44,409 nucleotides of DNA from Alphaproteobacteria bacterium (lineage in GTDB: Bacteria; Pseudomonadota; Alphaproteobacteria; Caulobacterales; Caulobacteraceae): NCBI GenBank assembly GCA_003241825.1, contig QBLX01000002.1, positions 4,532 through 48,940 of the forward strand, given 5' to 3'. Positions 36,297-44,409 of this stretch are shown here, in pieces. The notes under the pieces were generated by a model, which saw only the letters and a list, made by a program, of their open reading frames with translations, searched no databases and was not told the origin of the DNA. Position 1 is the stretch's first letter. Each line of letters begins with the position of its first letter. The translations under genes and the position numbers were made by a program.

Positions 36297-36844
36297 CCGA
36301 CACCCTCCCCGCCCCCGCCGGAAAACTGCTGGATCAGCCCATCATCCCGATCAGGATCGGCGTGTTGACGGTCTCCGACACGCGCGACGAAGAGAGCGAC
36401 ACCTCAGGCACCATTCTCGCCGAACGCATCGTCTCGGCAGGTCACGCCTGCGCCGCACGCGCCATCGTGCCCGACGACATCGAGGCCATCCGGCATCAGG
36501 TACGCCAGTGGATCGCCGCGCACGAGGCCGATGCCATCGTCACGACAGGCGGAACGGGGCTGACCGGGCGCGACGTCACGCCTGAAGCCCTTGAACCCTT
36601 GTTCGACAAGCGGATCGACGGCTTTTCCGTGATCTTTCATACCGTCAGCTACCAGACCGTCGGCCTTTCGACCCTGCAGTCCCGCGCCACGGCCGGGATC
36701 ATCGACGGGGTGTTCGTCTTCTGCCTGCCGGGATCCAATGGCGCAGTCCGGGACGGCTGGGACAAGGTCATCCGCTGGCAGCTCGACAGCCGCCACCGCC
36801 CCTGCAACCTCGTCGAACTGATGCCCCGGCTGGGGGAAGTCTGA
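36293..36844 (+). CDS. moaB: Molybdenum cofactor biosynthesis protein MoaB
   Basis: '[25 protein letters not shown]', '[17 protein letters not shown]'. Confidence 0.92.
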   Translation: MTDTLPAPAGKLLDQPIIPIRIGVLTVSDTRDEESDTSGTILAERIVSAGHACAARAIVPDDIEAIRHQVRQWIAAHEADAIVTTGGTGLTGRDVTPEALEPLFDKRIDGFSVIFHTVSYQTVGLSTLQSRATAGIIDGVFVFCLPGSNGAVRDGWDKVIRWQLDSRHRPCNLVELMPRLGEV

Positions 36845-37326
36845 TGGCGGAGGACCGCCTCTCCCACATCGACGAACAGGGCCGCGCCCGGATGGTCGAC
36901 GTCTCTGCCAAGGCCGTGACAGCGCGCGAGGCCACGGCCACGGGACGGATCGTCATGGCCCCCGGGACCCTGGCGCTGGCCCTGTCCGGTCAGGGCAAAA
37001 AAGGCGACGTCCGTGCTGTGGCTGAAATCGCCGGTGTCATGGCTGCCAAGCGAACCAGCGACCTGATCCCTCTGTGTCATCCGCTGATGCTGAGCTCGGT
37101 GAAGGTCTCGGTCGAGCCTTCGGTGGATGGAACCGGCCTGCAGGTTGTTGCGACGGCACGCGTCAACGGCCAGACCGGGGTGGAGATGGAAGCCCTGACG
37201 GCGGCCACCATCGCGCTGCTGACACTCTACGACATGCTCAAGGCCGTCGATCGCGGCATGACCATCGAGGCCGTTGGACTGGTCGCCAAGTCGGGCGGAG
37301 TATCCGGCGACTGGACCCGCGCATGA
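36844..37326 (+). CDS. moaC: Cyclic pyranopterin monophosphate synthase MoaC
   Basis: '[29 protein letters not shown]', '[16 protein letters not shown]', '[26 protein letters not shown]'. Confidence 0.95.
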   Translation: MAEDRLSHIDEQGRARMVDVSAKAVTAREATATGRIVMAPGTLALALSGQGKKGDVRAVAEIAGVMAAKRTSDLIPLCHPLMLSSVKVSVEPSVDGTGLQVVATARVNGQTGVEMEALTAATIALLTLYDMLKAVDRGMTIEAVGLVAKSGGVSGDWTRA

Positions 37327-38519
37327 ACCTGCCGACGGTCGAAGACGCACGGGCCACGATGTTCGATACCGTGCAGCCCCTGCCGTTCGAAGATGTGACG
37401 GTCGCTCAGGCGGACGGGCGTTGGCTGATGGGCGACGTGCTGGCGATCCGTGACCAGCCGCCCTTCGATGCCTCGGCCATGGACGGATGGGCGGTACAGG
37501 CTGCCGATGTGGCTCCGGGCGCAGTGCTGGCCATCGTCGGCGAGAGCGCGGCCGGGCGAGGCTTTTCCGGCTTGGTCGGATCGGGCCAGACAGCCCGCAT
37601 TTCGACGGGAGCTCCCCTGCCCGCGGGGGCCGACCATGTCGTGATCCAGGAGGATGCCAAACGAGAAGGTGCCACGGTCATCCTGCAGGGCCCCGTCACT
37701 GCGGGGCATATCCGTCGACAGGGCTGCGACTTTCGTGCGGAGGAAAGGCTGCTGTCCGCAGGGACGCGTCTGAACCCGTGGCAGCTGGCCCTGGCAGCGT
37801 CGGCTGGCACAGCGACCCTGATCTGCGGGCGACGGCCCGTCGTCGCGATTCTTGCGACCGGCGACGAACTGGTCGAGCCCGGTCAGCCCATCGGCGCAGA
37901 CCAGATCTTCAACGCCGGTTCACCCGCGCTCGCAGCCTTCATCGTCAGGCATGGCGGGATTGCTACGGCCCTGACCAGCGCGGTGGACAGGGACGATGCT
38001 GTCATCGAGGCGGTCACCCTCGCGACCTTTGACGTCCTCGTCACCATCGGCGGAGCCTCGGTCGGGGACCACGACCGCGTCAAACCGGCCCTGCGCACCC
38101 TCGGAGCACAAATCCGGGTCGAGGGCGTCGCCATGCGCCCGGGCAAGCCGGTCTGGTTCGCAACCCTCCCGGACGGCCGTCTGGTCCTTGGCCTCCCCGG
38201 CAACCCGGCATCGGCACTCGTGTGTGCAGAGCTGTTTCTGGCTCCGCTGATGGCAGCCCTTCAGGGTGCCACTGTTGAAAGCCACTTTCAGACGGCCATT
38301 CTGACAGCTCCGCTCCCCGCCAACGGGCCACGGGATCACTACCTCCGTGCCCGGTCCGCGTCCGAACCGGATGGTCGTTTGCACGTCACGCCCTTCTCCG
38401 ATCAGGATTCGTCTCTGGTGACCGTCATGGCGGCCGCCAATGCCCTGATCCGTCGCCCGCCCCACGCACCACCTGCGGCCATGGGCGACGCTGTCAGCGT
38501 CCTGGGCCCGACGCTTTGA
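37323..38519 (+). CDS. moeA: Molybdopterin molybdotransferase MoeA
   Basis: '[13 protein letters not shown]', '[19 protein letters not shown]', '[12 protein letters not shown]', '[11 protein letters not shown]'. Confidence 0.94.
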   Translation: MNLPTVEDARATMFDTVQPLPFEDVTVAQADGRWLMGDVLAIRDQPPFDASAMDGWAVQAADVAPGAVLAIVGESAAGRGFSGLVGSGQTARISTGAPLPAGADHVVIQEDAKREGATVILQGPVTAGHIRRQGCDFRAEERLLSAGTRLNPWQLALAASAGTATLICGRRPVVAILATGDELVEPGQPIGADQIFNAGSPALAAFIVRHGGIATALTSAVDRDDAVIEAVTLATFDVLVTIGGASVGDHDRVKPALRTLGAQIRVEGVAMRPGKPVWFATLPDGRLVLGLPGNPASALVCAELFLAPLMAALQGATVESHFQTAILTAPLPANGPRDHYLRARSASEPDGRLHVTPFSDQDSSLVTVMAAANALIRRPPHAPPAAMGDAVSVLGPTL

Positions 38520-38577
38520 GAGCCTAAGGGGCGCGACAGGCGTTCTCGAAGCCAGCGACGCGGTCTATGCTCCCCCC

Positions 38578-40158
38578 ATGAGTTCTGACGACTATGTCTT
38601 CGCCGAGCCGGTCGAAACCCCGGTACCCGCCCGGGACAACAACCCGCCGCTGTCGATCACCGAGCTGTCGTTTGCGCTGAAGCGCACGCTCGAGGATCGA
38701 TTCGGTCACGTCATGCTTCGTGGCGAGATTTCCAAGGTCAATCGCCATGCCTCGGGCCACGTCTATCTGACGCTCAAGGACGACAAGGCGGCCATCGATG
38801 GCGTCGTCTGGAAGGGTCAGGTCCGGGGCCTGGGTGTCCAGCCCGAGTCCGGGCTCGAGGTCATCGTCACTGGCAAGATCACCAGCTACCCTGCCCGATC
38901 GTCATACCAGATCGTGATCGAGACGATGGAGGCCGCCGGTGCCGGTGCCCTGCTGGCTCAGCTCGAGCGGCTCAAGGTCCGACTGTCCGGCGAAGGCCTG
39001 TTCGACGCGGCGCGGAAGCGCCCCATCCCTGGCTATCCTGCGACCATCGGCGTGATCACCAGCCCGACCGGTGCTGTCATTCGAGACATCCTGCACCGGA
39101 TCGCCGAACGCTGGCCCTGCCGGGTCATCGTCTGGCCGGTCGTAGTGCAGGGCGATGCCGCCAGCGGTCAGGTCTCTGCCGCCATCCGGGGCTTCGACGC
39201 CATGACCCCGCACGGAGCCATCCCCCGTCCCGACCTGCTGATCGTCGCGCGAGGGGGAGGCTCGGTCGAGGACCTCTGGTGCTTCAATGACGAGGGACTG
39301 GCCCGCACGGTCGCCGCTGCCACGATCCCGATCATCTCCGCCGTCGGGCACGAGACCGACACCACCCTTATCGACTTCGTTTCCGACCGTCGCGCCCCGA
39401 CCCCGACCGGCGCGGCCGAAATCGCGACGCCGGTGCTGGCCGATCTGCGCCTCATGGTCGGTGACCTCGATAGACGGCTGCAAAGGGCCGGGTCCCGCTT
39501 GCTGGATGACCGGCGAACCAGACTGCGCGCCGTGGCCCGGGGCCTTCCCGCACGGCCTGAGGAACTGGTCGCCCTGGCCCAGCAGCGTCTGGATCACGCC
39601 TCCAGCCGGCTTGCCTCGGGACTGAACCGGAATACGGCCCTGCACGAGCGAAGGCTGCTGGCCGGGTCCGGGCGACTGACACGCGCCCTGCTGGATCGCG
39701 CCATCGAGCGTCGCTCTGACCGGCTGGACGCCGCGTCGCATCGACTGGCGGCCGGCCTGCAGGCCAATGCCGTGGCGCATGAGAGCCGCCTTGCGAAGGT
39801 CGCCGCACGCCTGACCCTTGACCCCGTCCACCGGCGTATCGACCAGCGTCAGGCCCGTCTTGATGCTGCGACAGCCCGGCTGGGGAGGCCCCTGCCCGCC
39901 GCACTGGAAAAGGCCGGGATTCGCCTGACGGCCCTGTCGCGAGCCTTGTCGACCCTTAACCCGCGCACACCCAAGCCCGGGTTTGCACGTATCGAGGGCT
40001 CCGACGGCACCATGATCGCGAGCGCTGCCGCCCTTGCTCCGGGACAGACGGTCCAGATCGTGTTTGGCGACGGTCAGAAGGGTGCCGTCATCGAAGGGGG
40101 AGCCGTACGCCCGGGGACCCGCAAGTCAGCCGGGACGGACCAGGGCAGTCTGTTCTGA
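38578..40158 (+). CDS. xseA: Exodeoxyribonuclease VII large subunit
   Basis: '[56 protein letters not shown]', '[19 protein letters not shown]', '[16 protein letters not shown]'. Confidence 0.95.
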   Translation: MSSDDYVFAEPVETPVPARDNNPPLSITELSFALKRTLEDRFGHVMLRGEISKVNRHASGHVYLTLKDDKAAIDGVVWKGQVRGLGVQPESGLEVIVTGKITSYPARSSYQIVIETMEAAGAGALLAQLERLKVRLSGEGLFDAARKRPIPGYPATIGVITSPTGAVIRDILHRIAERWPCRVIVWPVVVQGDAASGQVSAAIRGFDAMTPHGAIPRPDLLIVARGGGSVEDLWCFNDEGLARTVAAATIPIISAVGHETDTTLIDFVSDRRAPTPTGAAEIATPVLADLRLMVGDLDRRLQRAGSRLLDDRRTRLRAVARGLPARPEELVALAQQRLDHASSRLASGLNRNTALHERRLLAGSGRLTRALLDRAIERRSDRLDAASHRLAAGLQANAVAHESRLAKVAARLTLDPVHRRIDQRQARLDAATARLGRPLPAALEKAGIRLTALSRALSTLNPRTPKPGFARIEGSDGTMIASAAALAPGQTVQIVFGDGQKGAVIEGGAVRPGTRKSAGTDQGSLF

Positions 40159-40167
40159 GGCGGACCC

Positions 40168-40587
40168 TCAGCGGCTTTTCAAACGGTCCCGCGCGGCATT
40201 CAGGCGAGCCGCCAGACCCTCTGTCCCGCCCTGATCAGGATGCGCCCGGCCCATCAGCCTGCGCCATGCCGTATTGATGTCCTCTGGCGTCGCATCCGGC
40301 CCGACGCCCAGTATCGACCTTGCCTCGGCTTCATCGAGCGTCTCGCGACGACCCGGGAGCGCACGGATGCGTGAGGCGACCACGAGATAGAGGCCGACGG
40401 CGATCATCCCGCCCCCGGGGATATAGGCTCCCCGCGACAGGGCTAGCGCACCGCCGCCCAGCAGGGCCGTGGCCAGAAGCGTCGCTGCGATCCGCCATTG
40501 CCCGCGCTGGGGCCCTTCGGTTTGCCGCCCCAGTCGCACCAGCGCCCAGACCGCCAGCGCTGCAAGTGCTGCAGCGATCAGGAACAT
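40168..40587 (-). CDS. Membrane-anchored J-domain protein
   Basis: N-terminal TM segments; 'EARSILGVGPDATPEDINTAWRRLMGRAHPDQGGTEGLAARLNAARDRL' with HPD motif. Confidence 0.88.
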   Translation of the reverse strand: MFLIAAALAALAVWALVRLGRQTEGPQRGQWRIAATLLATALLGGGALALSRGAYIPGGGMIAVGLYLVVASRIRALPGRRETLDEAEARSILGVGPDATPEDINTAWRRLMGRAHPDQGGTEGLAARLNAARDRLKSR

Positions 40588-40594
40588 GGCAGGC

Positions 40595-41428
40595 TCAAGC
40601 CGCCGCGTTCAGCGGGGCGACGACGTCGTCTAGACCAAGAGCCTGCATCAGGTTCCGCAGTTCCTGCCGTGCAGCGACATGGGCGAGGGATACGGCAACG
40701 GGCCGGATGTCGTTCGACAGGTCGGCGACCGTGAGGCCGAACGGAAAAAGCTCGCGATAGATGACCCGGTCGCGCAGCCCGGGCCCGACCCGGAAACCGA
40801 CCCGCTTGGCCAGTTTGTTGAGCTTGTCATCCAGACGACGGCGGTTGCGTGCCTCGGCGACCGCGAGACGATTGGTCATCACGATCCAGTCGATCGCGGC
40901 ATGACGGCCTTCGTTGATGGCCCGGTGCTTGCGCGCCTCCCAGACGCTTTCTGAGTAGATCGACGGTTTCAGCAGATCGAGAGTGACCGGATCGACCTGA
41001 CCCAGGAGATCGAAATCAACGAAGCTGTCGTTCATGGGCGTCACGATCTGGTCGGCGCGTCCGTGTGCTGCCCTCGACAGGGTCGTGTCTCCGCCCGGAG
41101 TGTCGATCACGACGACATCGGCCAGAGACCTGGCCTCGGCAAAGGCGGCTTCGAATCGTTCCATCTGTTCGGCAGCGTCTGCCTTGGCCAGTTTTGCACC
41201 ATCGCCCATGTCCGGCTCCACCGGATGTGGAAGAGGAAAGCCGTTGGCTGCCGTCCAGGCGACGCGGTTGGCAAAGAATTTGGCCATCGACCGCTGGCGC
41301 AGGTCCAGGTCTATGATCGCCACTCGCTTGCCTGCGTGCAGCAGGCCGGTGACGATATGGATGGCCAGGGTGGATTTACCCGCCCCGCCCTTTTCGTTGC
41401 CGATCACGATGACCTGCGGCTGCGCCAT
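40595..41428 (-). CDS. mipZ: Division-plane positioning ATPase MipZ
   Basis: ParA-like 'VIGNEKGGAGKSTLAIHIVTGLLHAGKRVAIIDLDLRQRSMAKFFANR...DVVVIDTPGGDTTLSRAAHGRAD'. Confidence 0.93.
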   Translation of the reverse strand: MAQPQVIVIGNEKGGAGKSTLAIHIVTGLLHAGKRVAIIDLDLRQRSMAKFFANRVAWTAANGFPLPHPVEPDMGDGAKLAKADAAEQMERFEAAFAEARSLADVVVIDTPGGDTTLSRAAHGRADQIVTPMNDSFVDFDLLGQVDPVTLDLLKPSIYSESVWEARKHRAINEGRHAAIDWIVMTNRLAVAEARNRRRLDDKLNKLAKRVGFRVGPGLRDRVIYRELFPFGLTVADLSNDIRPVAVSLAHVAARQELRNLMQALGLDDVVAPLNAAA

Positions 41429-41565
41429 GCTCTGAACCCGATAACTGGAACGCCGCGATTCGCGAGGCGTCCTCTGGAACGGACAGAATCGGACCGCGCA
41501 GGGCGAACGTCAACAAACGGTTAGCAATCAGCTGTGCGAAACCCCGTGACGGTCATTTCGCCGGC

Positions 41566-42195
41566 TTAGCCAGCCGGGGCGCACCATGGAGCATCGATCC
41601 GGGTCGACTGGCAGACGGCCGGGATGCGATCGGCAGGCGCTGACACCTTCAACCGCACGAGGGAGCGTCCGTTAACCTCGACCTGTTCGTAACGAGGCTC
41701 AAGGTCCGACAGAACGACCCCTGCTTCGCCCGTGTTGAGCCTGCGCCACGCTGCTCGCGCAGCGGTATCGCTGGAATAGGCACCGAGCTGGATCGTGCGG
41801 CGCTTCACTTCCGGTGCCAGCGCCGGGCGCAGGTCGTCAATACGACCGGTATTGCCGCCAAACTGTCTTTCAGCGCGGGCCACGATCGTGCGGGCGACGA
41901 CAGGTGCAGCGGCGTCCACGACTGCCGGCACAGCCCGGTCAACGGCCTGCTGAACCACGCCGTCACGAGCGTCCCAGAGATCATGGGGATCCAGTACCTC
42001 CACCCGGACTGCAGGCCTGAGACCGGCTTCCGCTGCAGAGCGTGGCACATAGCTGCGCCCCTCCAGCGGGATGTCGGCTATGCCTTGCGCCAGTTTCTCG
42101 AACCGTTGGGGATCGCCTTCCACCATGGAGCAGCCCGTCCCCGACAGGGCGAACAGGCAAACCAGGGCTGGACGAAGCATTCTGCTGGACGTCAT
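41566..42195 (-). CDS. SPOR-domain lipoprotein
   Basis: Lipobox-like 'CLFALSGTGCS'; C-terminal SPOR 'IQLGAYSSDTAARAAWRRLN...LSDLEPRYEQVEVNGRSLVRLKVSA'. Confidence 0.8.
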   Translation of the reverse strand: MTSSRMLRPALVCLFALSGTGCSMVEGDPQRFEKLAQGIADIPLEGRSYVPRSAAEAGLRPAVRVEVLDPHDLWDARDGVVQQAVDRAVPAVVDAAAPVVARTIVARAERQFGGNTGRIDDLRPALAPEVKRRTIQLGAYSSDTAARAAWRRLNTGEAGVVLSDLEPRYEQVEVNGRSLVRLKVSAPADRIPAVCQSTRIDAPWCAPAG

Positions 42196-42270
42196 AACCC
42201 GGACCCTAGCGACAGGACTTTTCAACCTGGTGCACAAACAGGCTTAAGGTTCAGAGTTAACGTGAAAACC

Positions 42271-43131
42271 ATGACCGCGAGGCCCTCCCCCTTACTTGTC
42301 GCGCGAACCGTCGAAGCGTTGCGGGCAACCGTTGGCGAGTGGCGACATCAGGGGCTGGGCGTGGGATTTGTGCCGACGATGGGAGCCCTGCATGAGGGAC
42401 ATCTGACGCTGATCGCCGAGGCGAAGCAGCGCGCGGACCGGGTCGTCGCCAGCGTGTTCGTCAACCCGACCCAGTTCGCGGCGCACGAGGATCTCGGCAC
42501 CTACCCCCGCAATGAAGATCGGGATGCCGATCTGCTGGCCGAGGCGGGCTGCCATCTTCTTTTCGCACCTGGCGTGGCGGACATGTATCCCGAGGGTTCC
42601 ACGACGCGCATTGATGTCGGCGGCCCTTCGCTGGGGCTCGAAAGCGACTTTCGGCCCCATTTCTTCGGCGGCGTGGCCATTGTCGTGGCCAAGCTGCTGA
42701 ACCAGGTCCAGGCCGATGTCGCGGTCTTTGGCGAGAAGGACTACCAGCAACTGCTCGTCGTCCGGCGCATGGCCCGGGACCTCGATATCCCGACCGAGAT
42801 CCTCGGCAGCCCGACCCTGCGCGACGGCCATGGCCTCGCGCTGTCATCGCGCAACGCCTACCTCTCCGAAGACGAACTGGTCGTGGCCCGCCAGCTGAAT
42901 GGCATCCTCTTCAAGGCCGGGGTCGACGTTTCAGCCGGCACGCCCGTTGAGGTGGTAGAGAGCAATGCGACCGCAGCCCTGCTGGCCGCGGGCTTTGGCA
43001 CAGTCGACTATGTTGCGGTCAGGCGTGCTGACGACCTGTCGACGTTCACAGGCGCGGTTGACGCGCCTTCCCGCATCCTGACCGCTGCCTGGCTAGGCAG
43101 GACCCGGCTTATCGACAACCTGCCGATCTAG
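42271..43131 (+). CDS. panC: Pantoate--beta-alanine ligase
   Basis: 'GFVPTMGALHEGHLTLI', 'VFVNPTQFAAHEDL', 'VAIVVAKLLNQVQADVAVFGEKDYQQL', 'LALSSRNAYL'. Confidence 0.95.
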   Translation: MTARPSPLLVARTVEALRATVGEWRHQGLGVGFVPTMGALHEGHLTLIAEAKQRADRVVASVFVNPTQFAAHEDLGTYPRNEDRDADLLAEAGCHLLFAPGVADMYPEGSTTRIDVGGPSLGLESDFRPHFFGGVAIVVAKLLNQVQADVAVFGEKDYQQLLVVRRMARDLDIPTEILGSPTLRDGHGLALSSRNAYLSEDELVVARQLNGILFKAGVDVSAGTPVEVVESNATAALLAAGFGTVDYVAVRRADDLSTFTGAVDAPSRILTAAWLGRTRLIDNLPI

Positions 43132-43889
43132 CCGATCGCGCCTACGCAGCCCTCGGCCTCGCCCGGCGTCAACTGGGCGTCGGTGAGCGCGAGGGTCCAG
43201 CCGTGATGGGTGTTGATCCCCCAGCGACGTGCTCCGCCGCCGTCCCCGGCGTCGCCACCGGCCGTAACCACCACGCGGCGGCCGTGAGGCAGGGCAGCCG
43301 GGTCGATCTTGCCGACAGCCAGAGAGGTCGGCACCTCGCCCCCGAAGCCCTCGAATACCGACAGGCTCGACCATTCGCGCCTGAGGCCCAGCCACCATGC
43401 ATCATCGGTATTGACCGCCAGAACCGCAACGCCGAGCCCTTCGGCGGCGAAGCGCAGCGCAGCCTGAGGGTCGCGCACCATGCGAATGCCGGCTGCCATG
43501 CCAAAGCGCTGGCGGGCACCGTCGAAATGCCGGGTCGGATCGGTCGGAGCCCAGACGTGGACCTGAAGCTGACCCTGACGCGCAAGGCCCCAGCCGACGA
43601 TCTCGCGCCATAGGCCGCGCACGGCGTCGACGTTGTCGGGCTCCGCACCGGTGAGCATCCGCGTCATCACCCGCTGTTCACGGTCCGGGCGCAGCTTGGT
43701 ATGCGGCCCCTGGGGTGCGTCCTTGGCGTGGCCGACACGGGCAGCGATGGAGAGCCGCTTCTGGAACAGTCGGAGAAGTTCGTCATCGACGGCATCGATT
43801 TCGGCCCGCAGGCCTGCCAGGGCCATCTGCTCGGGAGACAGGTCTTCGGTCATTTCAGGCCAGACTCGCTGGAGATTCAATTGGGACAT
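43128..43889 (-). CDS. Chorismate mutase-domain protein with C-terminal extension
   Basis: 'LAGLRAEIDAVDDELLRLFQKRLSIAARVGHAK...LRPDREQRVMTRML'. Confidence 0.85.
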   Translation of the reverse strand: MSQLNLQRVWPEMTEDLSPEQMALAGLRAEIDAVDDELLRLFQKRLSIAARVGHAKDAPQGPHTKLRPDREQRVMTRMLTGAEPDNVDAVRGLWREIVGWGLARQGQLQVHVWAPTDPTRHFDGARQRFGMAAGIRMVRDPQAALRFAAEGLGVAVLAVNTDDAWWLGLRREWSSLSVFEGFGGEVPTSLAVGKIDPAALPHGRRVVVTAGGDAGDGGGARRWGINTHHGWTLALTDAQLTPGEAEGCVGAIG

Positions 43890-44165
43890 GGGATTGGCTT
43901 TCGAATATTCGGGTTCGATGGGGTGCAGGCGCGCGCCGCCGCTCTGGTCCAGAGCGGTCGCCGGCGAGGCTGTCAGGAGCGAGGAGCGCTCGAGGCCTCA
44001 GCCGGCGTATCGAAAGCCGGAAAAACGATAGCCAAAATAAAGGGCAGCCGCGCGCGAACGGAGCGAAAGAACGGAAGCGTCAGCGCGTAGCGGGGACATG
44101 GGTGGGTCCAATCATCGGATCAAGGCGATCCGGGCAGTCTTAAGACACGCAACGATCGTGCGGCG

Positions 44166-44409
44166 TCAAGCCTTTGGTGCCCCGATCAGCACAAAACGCG
44201 TGCGATTTTCGGCGGAATCCTGAAGGTCGTTGCGCAGAATGGTCAGGCCGTAGACCTCCGCGGCTCCGGCCGGGGCCAGGGCAGCGCGCATCGGGTCTGC
44301 GCCTTCGGCCACGGCACGGGCAGCGCCGGCGGTGTCGAAGACCTCAACCGGAGCAAGTCCGAGAGCCTTGATCTGACCCTGGCACTGGCGCAGGGCGACG
44401 GGGTGGCTT
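44166..44409 (-). CDS. pheA: Prephenate dehydratase, C-terminal part (runs off window)
   Basis: Manual translation SHPVALRQCQGQIKALGLAPVEVFDTAGAARAVAEGADPMRAALAPAGAAEVYGLTILRNDLQDSAENRTRFVLIGAPKA*. Confidence 0.8.
   Translation of the reverse strand, partial: SHPVALRQCQGQIKALGLAPVEVFDTAGAARAVAEGADPMRAALAPAGAAEVYGLTILRNDLQDSAENRTRFVLIGAPKA

Noticed and set aside
38902-39831. 309-aa minus-strand ORF inside xseA
   Set aside because: Shadow ORF opposite a well-recognised gene

Overview
GC-rich alphaproteobacterial chromosome segment, probably Caulobacterales/Brevundimonas-like (inferred from mipZ, the J-domain neighbour and overall gene content). It divides into six blocks. (1) 0-4.6 kb: small accessory genes and a zone of gene decay. 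It holds a hybrid histidine kinase split by an in-frame TAG, an internally deleted ISL3-type element with terminal inverted repeats, and a chimeric ORF joining a type II GAPDH N-terminus to a Fic-protein C-terminus. (2) 4.8-10.3 kb: a tightly coupled pgmB / GH65 phosphorylase / 40-aa ORF / GT4 operon preceded by an exact TTGAT-N4-ATCAA (FNR/FixK-type) palindrome and a second perfect inverted repeat, followed by a PAS-HWE histidine kinase. (3) 10.7-12.2 kb: small orphan ORFs, a MITE/REP-like palindromic repeat and a frameshifted IS701-type transposase remnant. (4) 12.5-25 kb: a mobile-element backbone of RadC, degenerate Toprim/primase-like protein, ParB-like protein, giant methylase plus Strawberry-notch helicase, two SSB-like proteins, DUF2493/SLOG protein and VirD2-like relaxase. 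A ~100-aa tandem-repeat protein of unknown function follows. (5) 25.2-34.4 kb: secreted hydrolase, HSL-type esterase, TonB-dependent receptor, AraC regulator, HipBA and a tyrosine integrase. (6) 34.6 kb to the end: core genes moaA(frameshifted)-moaD-moaE-moaB-moaC-moeA, xseA, J-domain protein, mipZ, SPOR lipoprotein, panC, chorismate mutase and partial prephenate dehydratase. No rRNA, tRNA or CRISPR array was recognised. All family calls are by eye, with no database search.
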